From: Histomonas meleagridis
Lineage: Eukaryota; Parabasalia; Tritrichomonadida; Dientamoebidae
Length of the DNA: 64,000 bases
Assembly (NCBI GenBank): GCA_020186115.1
Contig: WSYJ01000156.1
Location: 1 to 64,000, forward strand
Reading direction: 5' to 3'
Shown: positions 9,479 through 18,330 of the stretch, in pieces
Layout: the number at the start of each line of letters is the position of its first letter
How positions within the stretch are numbered: position 1 is the stretch's first letter
Position numbers and translations under genes: made by a program
The notes under the pieces: model-generated
Database searches by the model: none
What the model was told of the DNA's origin: nothing
Seen by the model: only the letters and a program-made list of their open reading frames with translations

Positions 9479-12400
9479 TTATTCCGTTAAAATTTCATAT
9501 CGAAACAGTTTTCTTTTCCGAGTACTAATGACAACTCGTTCATTATTTTCGATGTTGATCCGATATGGGTCAGGACAATCATATTCTTTCTCTAATTTCT
9601 TTAACGATGGAACTTTCATTAACATAATTTTCTTCTTCGTAAGTAAAAACGCAATGTTATTACAGACTCCAATTGGATTTGACGTTAGACAACAATCAAA
9701 GACTTTCTCTTTGAACGTAGTCTTCCCTAAGAATTTCCCATTCACTGAATAATTCGAAATGATTGTACCATTTTCATCATTATTTTGAAAGACAACTATC
9801 GTCGAGTCACTTTTTGATATTCTGAGCAGCGTCACTTTTCGGTTCTCTGCGGTTTTGATCTCCCTAACGAACAAAAACGGATCAAGCGAAAAAACCGTTA
9901 TGTAACCGTCAAGATGACCAACAACAGCAAATCCAACTTGATGTTGGAAATAAACAGCTGTAATTTTGGAAGGATGTGCGCCAATTACTCCTAAACATTT
10001 CAAGCTCTTCCAATAAGAAACAATTGGAATTTTATGAGCTATCATCATTGTATCACTTTCTTGAAAAGAATTTTCTACAGCTAAATCATCAACAAACTTT
10101 GATTCGAACCCTAAGAATGAATCATCTGTACAACTTGAATGAAACAATGAATCGAAAGAAGCTCTTCTATAAGCCTTCGGCACATTTGTTGTAAACCCTA
10201 CAATTTTCTTTGGCTTCACCGGCACTTTTTTCGGGTGAAAGTCATTGAACAATTGAGTTGGTGCATGACCACAGTTATGAATTTGTCCAAGTTTTGCATT
10301 GAATAATAATTGATCGTCGAGATATTCATCTTGATTAAACACTAATACATAATCTTGGAACACGTTAAATTTATCCAAAGCTAATTGACCATTTCTACAA
10401 ATACCCCAAATCAAGTCGATCCATTCATTTAATTTCTCGGTCACGTTTGGTGACTCCAAAATTTTCCGTAATTTTCTTACGAATTTTTCGGGTGTTTTAG
10501 CCCAATCTGGTAAAACGAAGTTATCGAAGTTATGAATTTCATTAATATTTTCGAATATTTCAGGAAGGAAAAAGAATTCCGGAACCATTTCGAACACAGT
10601 TTTAGCATTCGAAGATAACATAGTTTTTGTTGTTATCATAAATGAGTTAAATCTTCTTGTTTCTAAATCGAATTTATTATCATTAAACTTTATATGACTT
10701 GTTGTAACAGTTTCACAACGAACCAAATAATATAAAGTTGACGCGATATTTGATATATAACCAGGGAAATGATGACCAACAGCTTTATAATATTCGTTAC
10801 ATGAATTCTTTTGTTCATTTGATTGTGCAAATATTGGGTAAGATAAATCACGTAAATATATTTCATCCGATTTATAACTATATATTAACCATGGTAAGAA
10901 AGGGAACTGTGAATAATCGGACCAACTTCGACCACTTCTAAAGTTAAGTTCCAAAAGATATTCGAAATTTGTTATGTTTCCATGTATCCATTGTTTTGTT
11001 AAATCGGAGATATTATAAGTATTAATAATTTTAATATTAAATTTTTTCATTATTTCAATGAAATTATCTCTTAAATTATTTGAGCAAAATGCAAATAATG
11101 AAATATTCGAATTAATTTCTTCGATTGCTATTCCTCGTGGTTGATATTGGAATTGTCTTAAAGATATTGAAGAAATTCGATTAAATTCAAATATAATGAA
11201 ATATTCGCCATTTGATTGATCATAAAATTGGATTTTATTTTCATATATAATAATTAATCCATGAATTAACTCGATTCCACATAAATATATTGCATCGCCA
11301 CTAAATAATATATTCTTTGAAATATAATGAATTTTAGGGATAACTTCATTTAATGTTAATCGTGGTTGAATATATTTCGTGTTATATTTTAATTCCCAAT
11401 ATGATGAATAAGATGAATCAATTGAAGGATTTAATGGGAAAAATATTTTCCGGATTTCATTACGTGTTGTTAATTTATTTAATGCATATTTCTTAGGTAA
11501 ATCATCATAAATATGTGTTAATGGATTAAATAATGTTAAAAATATGAAATTCCATCTTTGAATTATTAATGATGTTGAAATTTTATTGTTTTCGATGTTT
11601 TTAGATTTCGATTGATACATAATCGATTTACAACATATAGTTAATATACCTTTCGAATCCTTAAAATCTTTTTCTTTGATTAATTGTTCATAATATTTAA
11701 TTTTGGTAAGAAATGGATATTTCGGTAATTTTACTGATGAATTTGGATTTTTGATTTTGTTTATTGAGTCAAGAAATTGTTTTCGACTATTAAATGTTTT
11801 TGTAGTTTCAAGTTTTGTTATAATTTTTTGTGATATATTTGGATATGTTAAAATTAATTCGAAGAACGTATTATAAAATCGATTTATATCTATTTTAAGT
11901 AATAAATTTATTATACTTTCTAAATAATTATTAACAAAATCAATTAATGAATTATAATTTGTTATATTATAATGATTTAAAATATAATTAATAAATAATA
12001 GTGAAAATTGTATAAATTCTTTTTTCATTATATTTTCATTAGTTTTAATATATATTTCAGTGATTTTATTCATTAATATTAAGATAATAATCGATATGTT
12101 CATATCAGATATTTTCTTAATTGATAAAATCGAAACAAAAAAATCTTCAAAATCATTAAATTGTTTTAATTTTAATAATTGGAACAAAAAACTTGAAATG
12201 AAATCTATAAAAATATTATCATTATTTGATATTAACATATTAATATTACAATTAGTAATTAAAACAAATAATAAATTTAATGAATTCCGTTCAATATTAT
12301 TTTCGACATTTGATATAGCTATAATTGTTTGTTGACATATAATTGAAACAAAAGGTTTATCCATAGCAAATTTTGTTAAATAAATTAAAGGAATTAAAAC

Positions 12401-15400
12401 TAAATTCATATTAAAAGGAATTGTAATTGATGCATTAAAAGCTGCATTAAATAATGTATTACAAAGTTTTTCATCTTCTTTTAATTTAGTAATTATAATA
12501 CTAAAAATATATATATAATCATTTGATAAATGATGTAATAATAAATCTATAAAAATCGGATAAATCGAATTATTTATATTAATCAAAGATGGTAACATTA
12601 ATTCAAGTGGTAATGATTTATATTGGAATTTCCCTAATAATTGATATAATAAATCAAATAATGCTATAGTTAAATCATTATTAATATTAACATTAATATT
12701 CTTCGAAAAGTTTAAATGATAATATATTAAATTCTTAAAAACTAATTTAATATTCGAAATATAATTAGTTTCATCTGTTAATATAATTGCTAAATCTACT
12801 ATAGACTTTAAAAGTTTCGGATTATATTTAAATGATGTTGTTGAAAATGATTCGATAATACTTTTAAAGAAATTAAATTGTTTTAATACGAACTTATTAA
12901 AGTTAACATAAAAATTATTTTTTAATGAAAGTTTCGATGAGATTTCATTAAAGATATTAAATGAATTGTTTTGACTTGATGAAACATTTAATAACCAATA
13001 TTTAACTATATACCCATTTAATATTAAGAAATTATCATTTTCTTTATATATAAATGTTTTAACTAATGCTTCTTCATTAATCGAAATATGTTCAAATAAT
13101 GGATATACATTATATTTTAAGAAATATTGATGAACATAAGGAAATCGATTAATAATAATACTAAAGAATTCACAAAGTGCTATTTGTAAATTCGGATATT
13201 TTAATATAACTTCAACAAATAAATGAATTATTAAATTAATTCCTCCAATTAATTCTAAATTATTAATGAAATTATTTCGTAATATTCGATTATTATTATT
13301 AATAAATGGAGGTGATAAAGAATAAATAATTGACTTATTAATATCAAAATTAGTTAAATTTACATTTTTATAATCATTAATAAATGGAATATATAAATAA
13401 GAAATGAAATTCGAATAATTTATATATTCAATATCAACGTTATAAAAGTTTTGATAACATTTTTCTTTATAATTTGGTCCTAATGAAAAATATTTCTTTA
13501 AATCAAAACTTTGGATATTAAATACTCGAATTGATTGTATATAAATGTTATTATCTAATTGACCAATTTCAATATTTGGTAATTGGAAATGAGTTTTTAT
13601 TAAATTTTGTTTTAAGTTTTTACTAAATATTAATTTATCTTTAGTAAAACTTAATGTTATTAAATACCAATCTTCAATAAAATTATTTTCTTCTATAGTA
13701 CTAACAATATGATTATTAATATATAATGATAATGAATTTTTATTAATATTAATATCAATTTTATTATCATTATCATTAATTGTTATAATATTTAAAGGTT
13801 TTTTATTTAAATTATTCTTTAACCAAAATGTTATAGTTGTATTCATTAATGTGTTAAATGGAATTTTTGTTTTTTTGTTTATTAAAAGATAATCATCAAC
13901 AATTAATGAATTTGATGCTAAAAATGTTAAAAATGAAATTGTTTTAGACATATCTTTTGATATAATACTATAATATTTATAAAAAGATTCAAACGAAGGA
14001 ATAATCGATAAACAAATGAATATAAACTCTTTAAGATAAACATATTCATCTATCAAAGGAATTAAACTCATAAAAATATCATTTTGTAATTCTTTACTTA
14101 AAATAATATTTGAACTTTTTATTAATTTCGTAACTGTTTGTATTAATTCTTTAAATAAATTCGAGTTTATTAAATTCATTTTAATTCCTAAATTAATTAA
14201 ATATGAAATATAATATGGAATTATCTTATTCGAAAACTCAAATGAAATTTCATTGTTTTCGAAAATAGAGAAATCATCAAAATATATAATACCTAAAAGT
14301 GGGAATTCATTTTCCATTGGATTTAATATCCATAATAAATTCTTTACTAATAATGTGAAATTTGATCCTTCTTTAATAAAAGTTGGGAAAAATGTTTGTA
14401 GTTCAATTGTTTCCGAGAAATTTAACGCAAATGAATTAGAGATCTTACAAAGGAATAAAAAGATGCTTAAAAAACTTAAGTTGAGCATCGAATTACCAAA
14501 GGTAATCTTCATCATCTCAATACATGAAAGAAACCAATTGCCAATCGTTGAAAAGTTTAAGTCATTCATTAAATATTTGTTCTTTAAGATCGAAATTAAT
14601 ATCCCTAAAAAGATATTGATTTGTATCTCTAATGATTTAGTTGATCGACGTAATGAAATGGCATTGGATATAATCGTTTCATATTTGTGTTTGGAATTCT
14701 TTTGATTTTGTTCTAAATATAAAAAAATATAATTAGTGGATCGAATGGTATATGACCATATTTGCTCATTAGTAAAATGATAATTCGTTTTTGTTGATAT
14801 TAAAAATTTTAAAAATGATAACGGTAAATTCTTTTCATTACTTTTGAGTTTGGCCTCTATAAAATGAAGCTTTTCGTTGGTGAGTAATGGTTTGATGTAT
14901 TCGAAGTTGTCAATTAATGCTTGAAATAATATATCGGAAATTTGAACATCTTTAAACGAAAAAGTAATCATTTCTTGTAAGTGTGAATATATGCTCTTAT
15001 TGGTCTTAAGAGTTTTACGAAATTCACGGATAATAAAATTTGATACATATGAAGAAAAAGTATGAAATGATCCAAATAATCTATAGAAAACTGTTAAAAA
15101 GGTACGTGGATCTGGAAGAAATGTTGATAAATAAATAAATGTTGTCGAACAATTTGGGAGTGAATCAATTTTATCAAGAATTTGTGATTTTGTAGCTCTT
15201 GAAAATAATAACCTTGTAACAAAGTCTCGTTGTGATTGAGGAGCAAGTGAAATTAGCTTTATTAAGGAATTGAAATAAATGTCAGAAATGGGATTATTTG
15301 GCAAGATACGTGAAAAAAACATATGAAATTCTGAAATACTCGTTGAACTCATAGTAAATATAGAGGATGGTGGTGAATCAAGACAAAGTATTTGTTGTGA

Positions 15401-15526
15401 AACAAAATTTTGATCAAAAGTTTTATTTTGTTCTAATAATATAGGCATAAAAACTTCTTCCCATGCATCCATAGACTGTGTTTTACATATCCAATTTTTT
15501 ATTTCAGACATTTCATTTTCACCCAT
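9479..15526 (-). CDS. BEACH-domain protein (Lvs/neurobeachin type)
   Basis: 2015 residues, the largest gene here. The long N-terminal half is an Asn/Ile-rich, probably helical-repeat region. A concanavalin-A-like segment lies near 560-690 (TITFWLKNN...WYLITLSFTKD...IEIGQLDN). A PH-like region is near 1370-1500 and the BEACH domain about 1505-1765: WIHGNITNFEYLLELNFRSG, FPFLPWLIY, LRDLSYPIFAQ, VPEFFFLPEIF, LPDWAKTPEKF, IDLIWG and GHAPTQLF. WD40 repeats follow at about 1830-2015. This is the order seen in neurobeachin/LRBA/Lvs proteins, cytosolic scaffolds for vesicle fusion, fission and lysosome or vacuole traffic. Start at the first Met (MGENEM); Met6 is an alternative. Codon use is extremely AT-biased in the middle. 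Confidence 0.93.
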   Translation of the reverse strand: MGENEMSEIKNWICKTQSMDAWEEVFMPILLEQNKTFDQNFVSQQILCLDSPPSSIFTMSSTSISEFHMFFSRILPNNPISDIYFNSLIKLISLAPQSQRDFVTRLLFSRATKSQILDKIDSLPNCSTTFIYLSTFLPDPRTFLTVFYRLFGSFHTFSSYVSNFIIREFRKTLKTNKSIYSHLQEMITFSFKDVQISDILFQALIDNFEYIKPLLTNEKLHFIEAKLKSNEKNLPLSFLKFLISTKTNYHFTNEQIWSYTIRSTNYIFLYLEQNQKNSKHKYETIISNAISLRRSTKSLEIQINIFLGILISILKNKYLMNDLNFSTIGNWFLSCIEMMKITFGNSMLNLSFLSIFLFLCKISNSFALNFSETIELQTFFPTFIKEGSNFTLLVKNLLWILNPMENEFPLLGIIYFDDFSIFENNEISFEFSNKIIPYYISYLINLGIKMNLINSNLFKELIQTVTKLIKSSNIILSKELQNDIFMSLIPLIDEYVYLKEFIFICLSIIPSFESFYKYYSIISKDMSKTISFLTFLASNSLIVDDYLLINKKTKIPFNTLMNTTITFWLKNNLNKKPLNIITINDNDNKIDININKNSLSLYINNHIVSTIEENNFIEDWYLITLSFTKDKLIFSKNLKQNLIKTHFQLPNIEIGQLDNNIYIQSIRVFNIQSFDLKKYFSLGPNYKEKCYQNFYNVDIEYINYSNFISYLYIPFINDYKNVNLTNFDINKSIIYSLSPPFINNNNRILRNNFINNLELIGGINLIIHLFVEVILKYPNLQIALCEFFSIIINRFPYVHQYFLKYNVYPLFEHISINEEALVKTFIYKENDNFLILNGYIVKYWLLNVSSSQNNSFNIFNEISSKLSLKNNFYVNFNKFVLKQFNFFKSIIESFSTTSFKYNPKLLKSIVDLAIILTDETNYISNIKLVFKNLIYYHLNFSKNINVNINNDLTIALFDLLYQLLGKFQYKSLPLELMLPSLININNSIYPIFIDLLLHHLSNDYIYIFSIIITKLKEDEKLCNTLFNAAFNASITIPFNMNLVLIPLIYLTKFAMDKPFVSIICQQTIIAISNVENNIERNSLNLLFVLITNCNINMLISNNDNIFIDFISSFLFQLLKLKQFNDFEDFFVSILSIKKISDMNISIIILILMNKITEIYIKTNENIMKKEFIQFSLLFINYILNHYNITNYNSLIDFVNNYLESIINLLLKIDINRFYNTFFELILTYPNISQKIITKLETTKTFNSRKQFLDSINKIKNPNSSVKLPKYPFLTKIKYYEQLIKEKDFKDSKGILTICCKSIMYQSKSKNIENNKISTSLIIQRWNFIFLTLFNPLTHIYDDLPKKYALNKLTTRNEIRKIFFPLNPSIDSSYSSYWELKYNTKYIQPRLTLNEVIPKIHYISKNILFSGDAIYLCGIELIHGLIIIYENKIQFYDQSNGEYFIIFEFNRISSISLRQFQYQPRGIAIEEINSNISLFAFCSNNLRDNFIEIMKKFNIKIINTYNISDLTKQWIHGNITNFEYLLELNFRSGRSWSDYSQFPFLPWLIYSYKSDEIYLRDLSYPIFAQSNEQKNSCNEYYKAVGHHFPGYISNIASTLYYLVRCETVTTSHIKFNDNKFDLETRRFNSFMITTKTMLSSNAKTVFEMVPEFFFLPEIFENINEIHNFDNFVLPDWAKTPEKFVRKLRKILESPNVTEKLNEWIDLIWGICRNGQLALDKFNVFQDYVLVFNQDEYLDDQLLFNAKLGQIHNCGHAPTQLFNDFHPKKVPVKPKKIVGFTTNVPKAYRRASFDSLFHSSCTDDSFLGFESKFVDDLAVENSFQESDTMMIAHKIPIVSYWKSLKCLGVIGAHPSKITAVYFQHQVGFAVVGHLDGYITVFSLDPFLFVREIKTAENRKVTLLRISKSDSTIVVFQNNDENGTIISNYSVNGKFLGKTTFKEKVFDCCLTSNPIGVCNNIAFLLTKKKIMLMKVPSLKKLEKEYDCPDPYRINIENNERVVISTRKRKLFRYEILTE

Positions 15527-16298
15527 TAATGAAGGAAGAACCTCTAGGAACGCTGGGGCTTTACTTAAACGGTTTTCATTGATTAAGACCGTTTATAAAT
15601 ATCATCATGTTGAAAAAAAAACTGTATGAATTCTAAAAAAAATTATTTGTTATTTATTAGCAGATGGAAAAAAAGAATGATGACACGAATTTATCTAAAA
15701 ATATGGAGAAAAATGTAATTCGTACAGCACAATTGCAATTGATTTTACAACCAAAACTCGTCATTAAGTATTTAAAATATTCAATATATGACAGTGAAAA
15801 GTTTGTGTGCGATGATGAGGTAACGGTATTCGCAGTTCTATCGATAACCGCTTTCCCAAGCATACAAAAAAATTTCAGGTGTTTACATTAACAATTATTT
15901 TAATTCAAATAATGTCTGTCATGGCCACCTTTTCAATCAATTGTTTTGGTTTTACAATTTCATTTCAAAATTGGCAGGGAGTTTCTCCGAAAACTGCTTC
16001 AGAATTGATATAACTAATGAAAAGCTCCGAATAAACGTATCATCCCATTCAATTTTTCATTGTAATTGTTTGAAAAGTGAATTCAATGTCTTAACAGTTT
16101 TTAATGTTCATTTTAACTACTTTACATATTACAACAAGCATGTTGTAATGTGATTCATTTGGCCCTCTGTCACTTCACATTTCAATTATATAATAAAAAG
16201 TGAATACTTTTCGTGGCCGGGATAGCGGTTTAAAAGAATTTTTTCTGGGGAAATAGAGGTTAAGTTACATCACCATTAATTATCAGGTCACTTCCAAA
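15527..16298. other. Intergenic, divergent promoters
   Basis: Lies between the divergent BEACH and Myb starts. AAACGGTTTT near 15568 and ACCGTTT near 15588 precede BEACH. GGCCGGGATAGCGGTTTAAA at 16215-16234 precedes the Myb gene. Overlapping frames on both strands at 15657-15891 look like chance and match nothing known. Confidence 0.45.
16288..16293 (+). promoter_or_regulatory. Initiator-like element, Myb gene
   Basis: TCACTT fits the trichomonad initiator consensus TCAYW and lies 5 bases before the Myb ATG at 16299, the usual distance in Trichomonas vaginalis genes. Confidence 0.45.
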
Positions 16299-16859
16299 AT
16301 GGAAATAAAGAATGATTATTTTAATTTCATAAATAATACGAAAAAGCCTTTTGTTCGAAATGGGTTTTCGAAAGAAGAAGACGAAAGATTGAAAGAATTA
16401 GTACAACAGTTCGGAACAAGTCAATGGAATTTGGTCGCAACCAAAATGGAAGGCAGAGATGTTAGACAATGTAGAGAAAGATACCTTCATTATCTAGACC
16501 CAAGATTAAATAAGTCTCCTTGGACAAAAGAAGAAGACGATTTGCTTTTCCAGAAAGTTCAAGAATATGGAAGGAAATGGAAATTATTAGAACACTTCTT
16601 CGATCGCAGAACAGACGTCAGCATAAAAAATAGATGGAATAAATTGGAGCGCGTTCGAAACAGAGCTTTAAAAAATAAAATGAACCAAGAAAATGGGGAG
16701 CATCAACCCCCTATACAGATAAAGGAAGAAGTTAAAAAAAATCAAAATGAAGAAATAGATTTAGATGCATTCAGAAGATTAATTGAGGATTCAAAAAATG
16801 TTGAAGAAGATTTTTTCCCACTTGATTTTATAGATGATTTCAATTTCAAGTGGTTTTAA
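16299..16859 (+). CDS. R2R3 Myb DNA-binding protein
   Basis: 186 residues. Two Myb repeats at about 22-72 and 75-125: FSKEEDERLKELVQQFG, QWNLVATKM, RQCRERYLHYLDP, then WTKEEDDLLFQKVQEYGRKW and VSIKNRWNKL. The first tryptophan of R2 is replaced by Phe, as is common. The C-terminal 60 residues are acidic. Such small R2R3 proteins are a large family in trichomonads; in T. vaginalis several bind promoters, for example of ap65-1. It probably acts in the nucleus as a transcription regulator, with targets unknown. A second R2R3 gene lies at 35.9 kb. Confidence 0.92.
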   Translation: MEIKNDYFNFINNTKKPFVRNGFSKEEDERLKELVQQFGTSQWNLVATKMEGRDVRQCRERYLHYLDPRLNKSPWTKEEDDLLFQKVQEYGRKWKLLEHFFDRRTDVSIKNRWNKLERVRNRALKNKMNQENGEHQPPIQIKEEVKKNQNEEIDLDAFRRLIEDSKNVEEDFFPLDFIDDFNFKWF

Positions 16860-17134
16860 AATTCCTCGGTCATTGAAACATTATTTTTACCATGATATTT
16901 ATTAAACTATCATTTTCATGAGTAGTTTTGATATTTCTTAATACTTTTAAAAACAACAGTTGTTGTAGTGCTCCTTTTTTATATCATTAAAATATTTGTT
17001 ATCAAAATCTGATTAAAAACAAAATGAACCTTAAAATATAAAGTCAAGTCGAAATTGTGTAGGGTTTGATTTTTTGGAAAATATATTTATTAAAAATAGA
17101 AATTAGTAAAAAAAAACATTTTTAAAAAATTTCA

Positions 17135-17344
17135 TTAATTGAGTGTAAAGAAATTTGGAACTTCATCATCTTGTTCTACCTTTTGCTTGCGTAATTCTTT
17201 GATCAACGCAGCTAAGGCTTCTGGATTTACTCCTGATTCTGTGAGTTCAAGTAAAATTGATAGAGTTTCGCGATCAAGACCTGTTTCAAGAATGTCTGAA
17301 AGTTCTTGAAGTGCATCTAAAAGGTTCGTTCTTTCGTTGTCCAT
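17135..17344 (-). CDS. MZT1: MOZART1 (mitotic-spindle organizing protein 1)
   Basis: 69 residues, the normal size for MOZART1. The family core is plain: [20 protein letters not shown] followed by [20 protein letters not shown] and KELRK, matching the human pattern of TGLD-ETLS and EQGINPEALSSVIKELRK. MOZART1 binds the N-termini of gamma-tubulin complex proteins and is needed for gamma-tubulin ring complex recruitment to microtubule-organising centres. The tail ([14 protein letters not shown]) is acidic. Start at the only sensible ATG; TTTGGCCGTTT lies about 30 bases upstream. It is so short that automatic annotation may miss it. Confidence 0.9.
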   Translation of the reverse strand: MDNERTNLLDALQELSDILETGLDRETLSILLELTESGVNPEALAALIKELRKQKVEQDDEVPNFFTLN

Positions 17345-17685
17345 TAAAGTTTAACAATTAAATTTAATTTTAAACGGCCAAATATAATCTGTCACTTTTC
17401 AATAAAAATATTTTCCTAAATTAAATACATTCTTTATCTTTTAGATATTTCACGGAACAAATTTGCTTTTCATTAAAAATCAATTTACTACATTTTTTTA
17501 TCAAGTTATTTTTTCCTTAAAAAAATGATCAAAATTTATTTATTTTTTTTTTTTTTGAAAAATCGCCAAGTGCCAAACGCAATCGCTTTTGTTTTTAAAT
17601 CGTTTGAAATTGCTTTTAAGTACATGTAATTACTTAGCGCAAATCATTCGTCAAAATTAAAAATAACTTAAAGGCATTTATTCAT
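17345..17685. other. Intergenic with MZT1 promoter
   Basis: Holds TTTGGCCGTTT (minus strand, 17372-17382) upstream of MOZART1 and, beside it on the plus strand, TCACTTTTC at 17392-17400. A homopolymeric A/T tract lies near 17540-17556. No gene seen. Confidence 0.45.
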
Positions 17686-18018
17686 TTATTCTTTCTTTTC
17701 GGTGATCAGCCCCTTGAAAGAGGGAACATCTACATATGATGCTGTTGTGATCATTTTGCCGTTGTCATCTGCTTTGCGTTCGAAAAGTACGCGAACACGA
17801 GCTGGTGGATTGGCTCTGCTTCTGTACCAAACTCGGCTATTAAGTTCTTGATCTATTTTAACTTCTTTTGTTCCCATTAATGTCTGTCCAGTTTTCACAA
17901 TTTGTTTGATAGCATTTTGTGCCTTGAGCTTACGGCGTGAGTTGTATACAAGCTTTTGCAAGTGAATAGTAGTTTCGATCTTTTTTGGTTCTTGTTCTTT
18001 GGAAGAAAAGAGAGGCAT
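17686..18018 (-). CDS. RPL31: 60S ribosomal protein eL31
   Basis: 110 residues. The eL31 pattern is clear: TTIHLQKLVYNSRRKLKAQN (family: YTINIHKRIHG...RAPRALKEI), KQIVKTGQTLMGTKEVKIDQ (family: MGTPDVRIDTRLN), LNSRVWYRSRANPPARVRV and TASYVDVPSFKGL. It sits at the peptide exit tunnel on the outer face of the large subunit. It is slightly shorter than the human protein (125), mainly at the N-terminus. Start at the ATG at 18018, 10 bases after a TTTGGCC block. Gene-specific upstream elements resemble those of enolase. Confidence 0.93.
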   Translation of the reverse strand: MPLFSSKEQEPKKIETTIHLQKLVYNSRRKLKAQNAIKQIVKTGQTLMGTKEVKIDQELNSRVWYRSRANPPARVRVLFERKADDNGKMITTASYVDVPSFKGLITEKKE

Positions 18019-18028
18019 TTCAGAGGTC

Positions 18029-18049
18029 GGCCAAACCCAAAAAACCGCC
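18029..18049 (-). promoter_or_regulatory. GGCC/ACCG promoter-like module of eL31
   Basis: Read toward the gene: GGCGGTTTTTTGGGTTTGGCC, ending 10 bases before the ATG. Similar to the enolase module, though here the ACCG block is in the opposite orientation (CGGTT). Role inferred from recurrence. Confidence 0.4.
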
Positions 18050-18330
18050 GAGGAAATTTTGGAGTCTTATAAAAAAATTCATTTGCAGTAAAATCATCAT
18101 ACAATTGAAAGTAATTCTCTTTAATTATTCCTATATTAATATCTTATTTGATAGATGTAAGAATATTTTTTACAGATTAAATTAAATTTAAAAAATTCAT
18201 ATTTTAAACCATTTTCCAAACTTTTAATTGTTACCACTGTTTAGCAAAATCTACAATCTTTTTAATAGTTATTAATTCAAAGAGGCAAATTTCAAATTCA
18301 CAAAAATTTAAAAGAAATTTTTTTACAAAT

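Noticed and set aside
15657..15891. Two overlapping frames on opposite strands
   Set aside because: Both short, no family match, no good promoter signal for either; probably chance.
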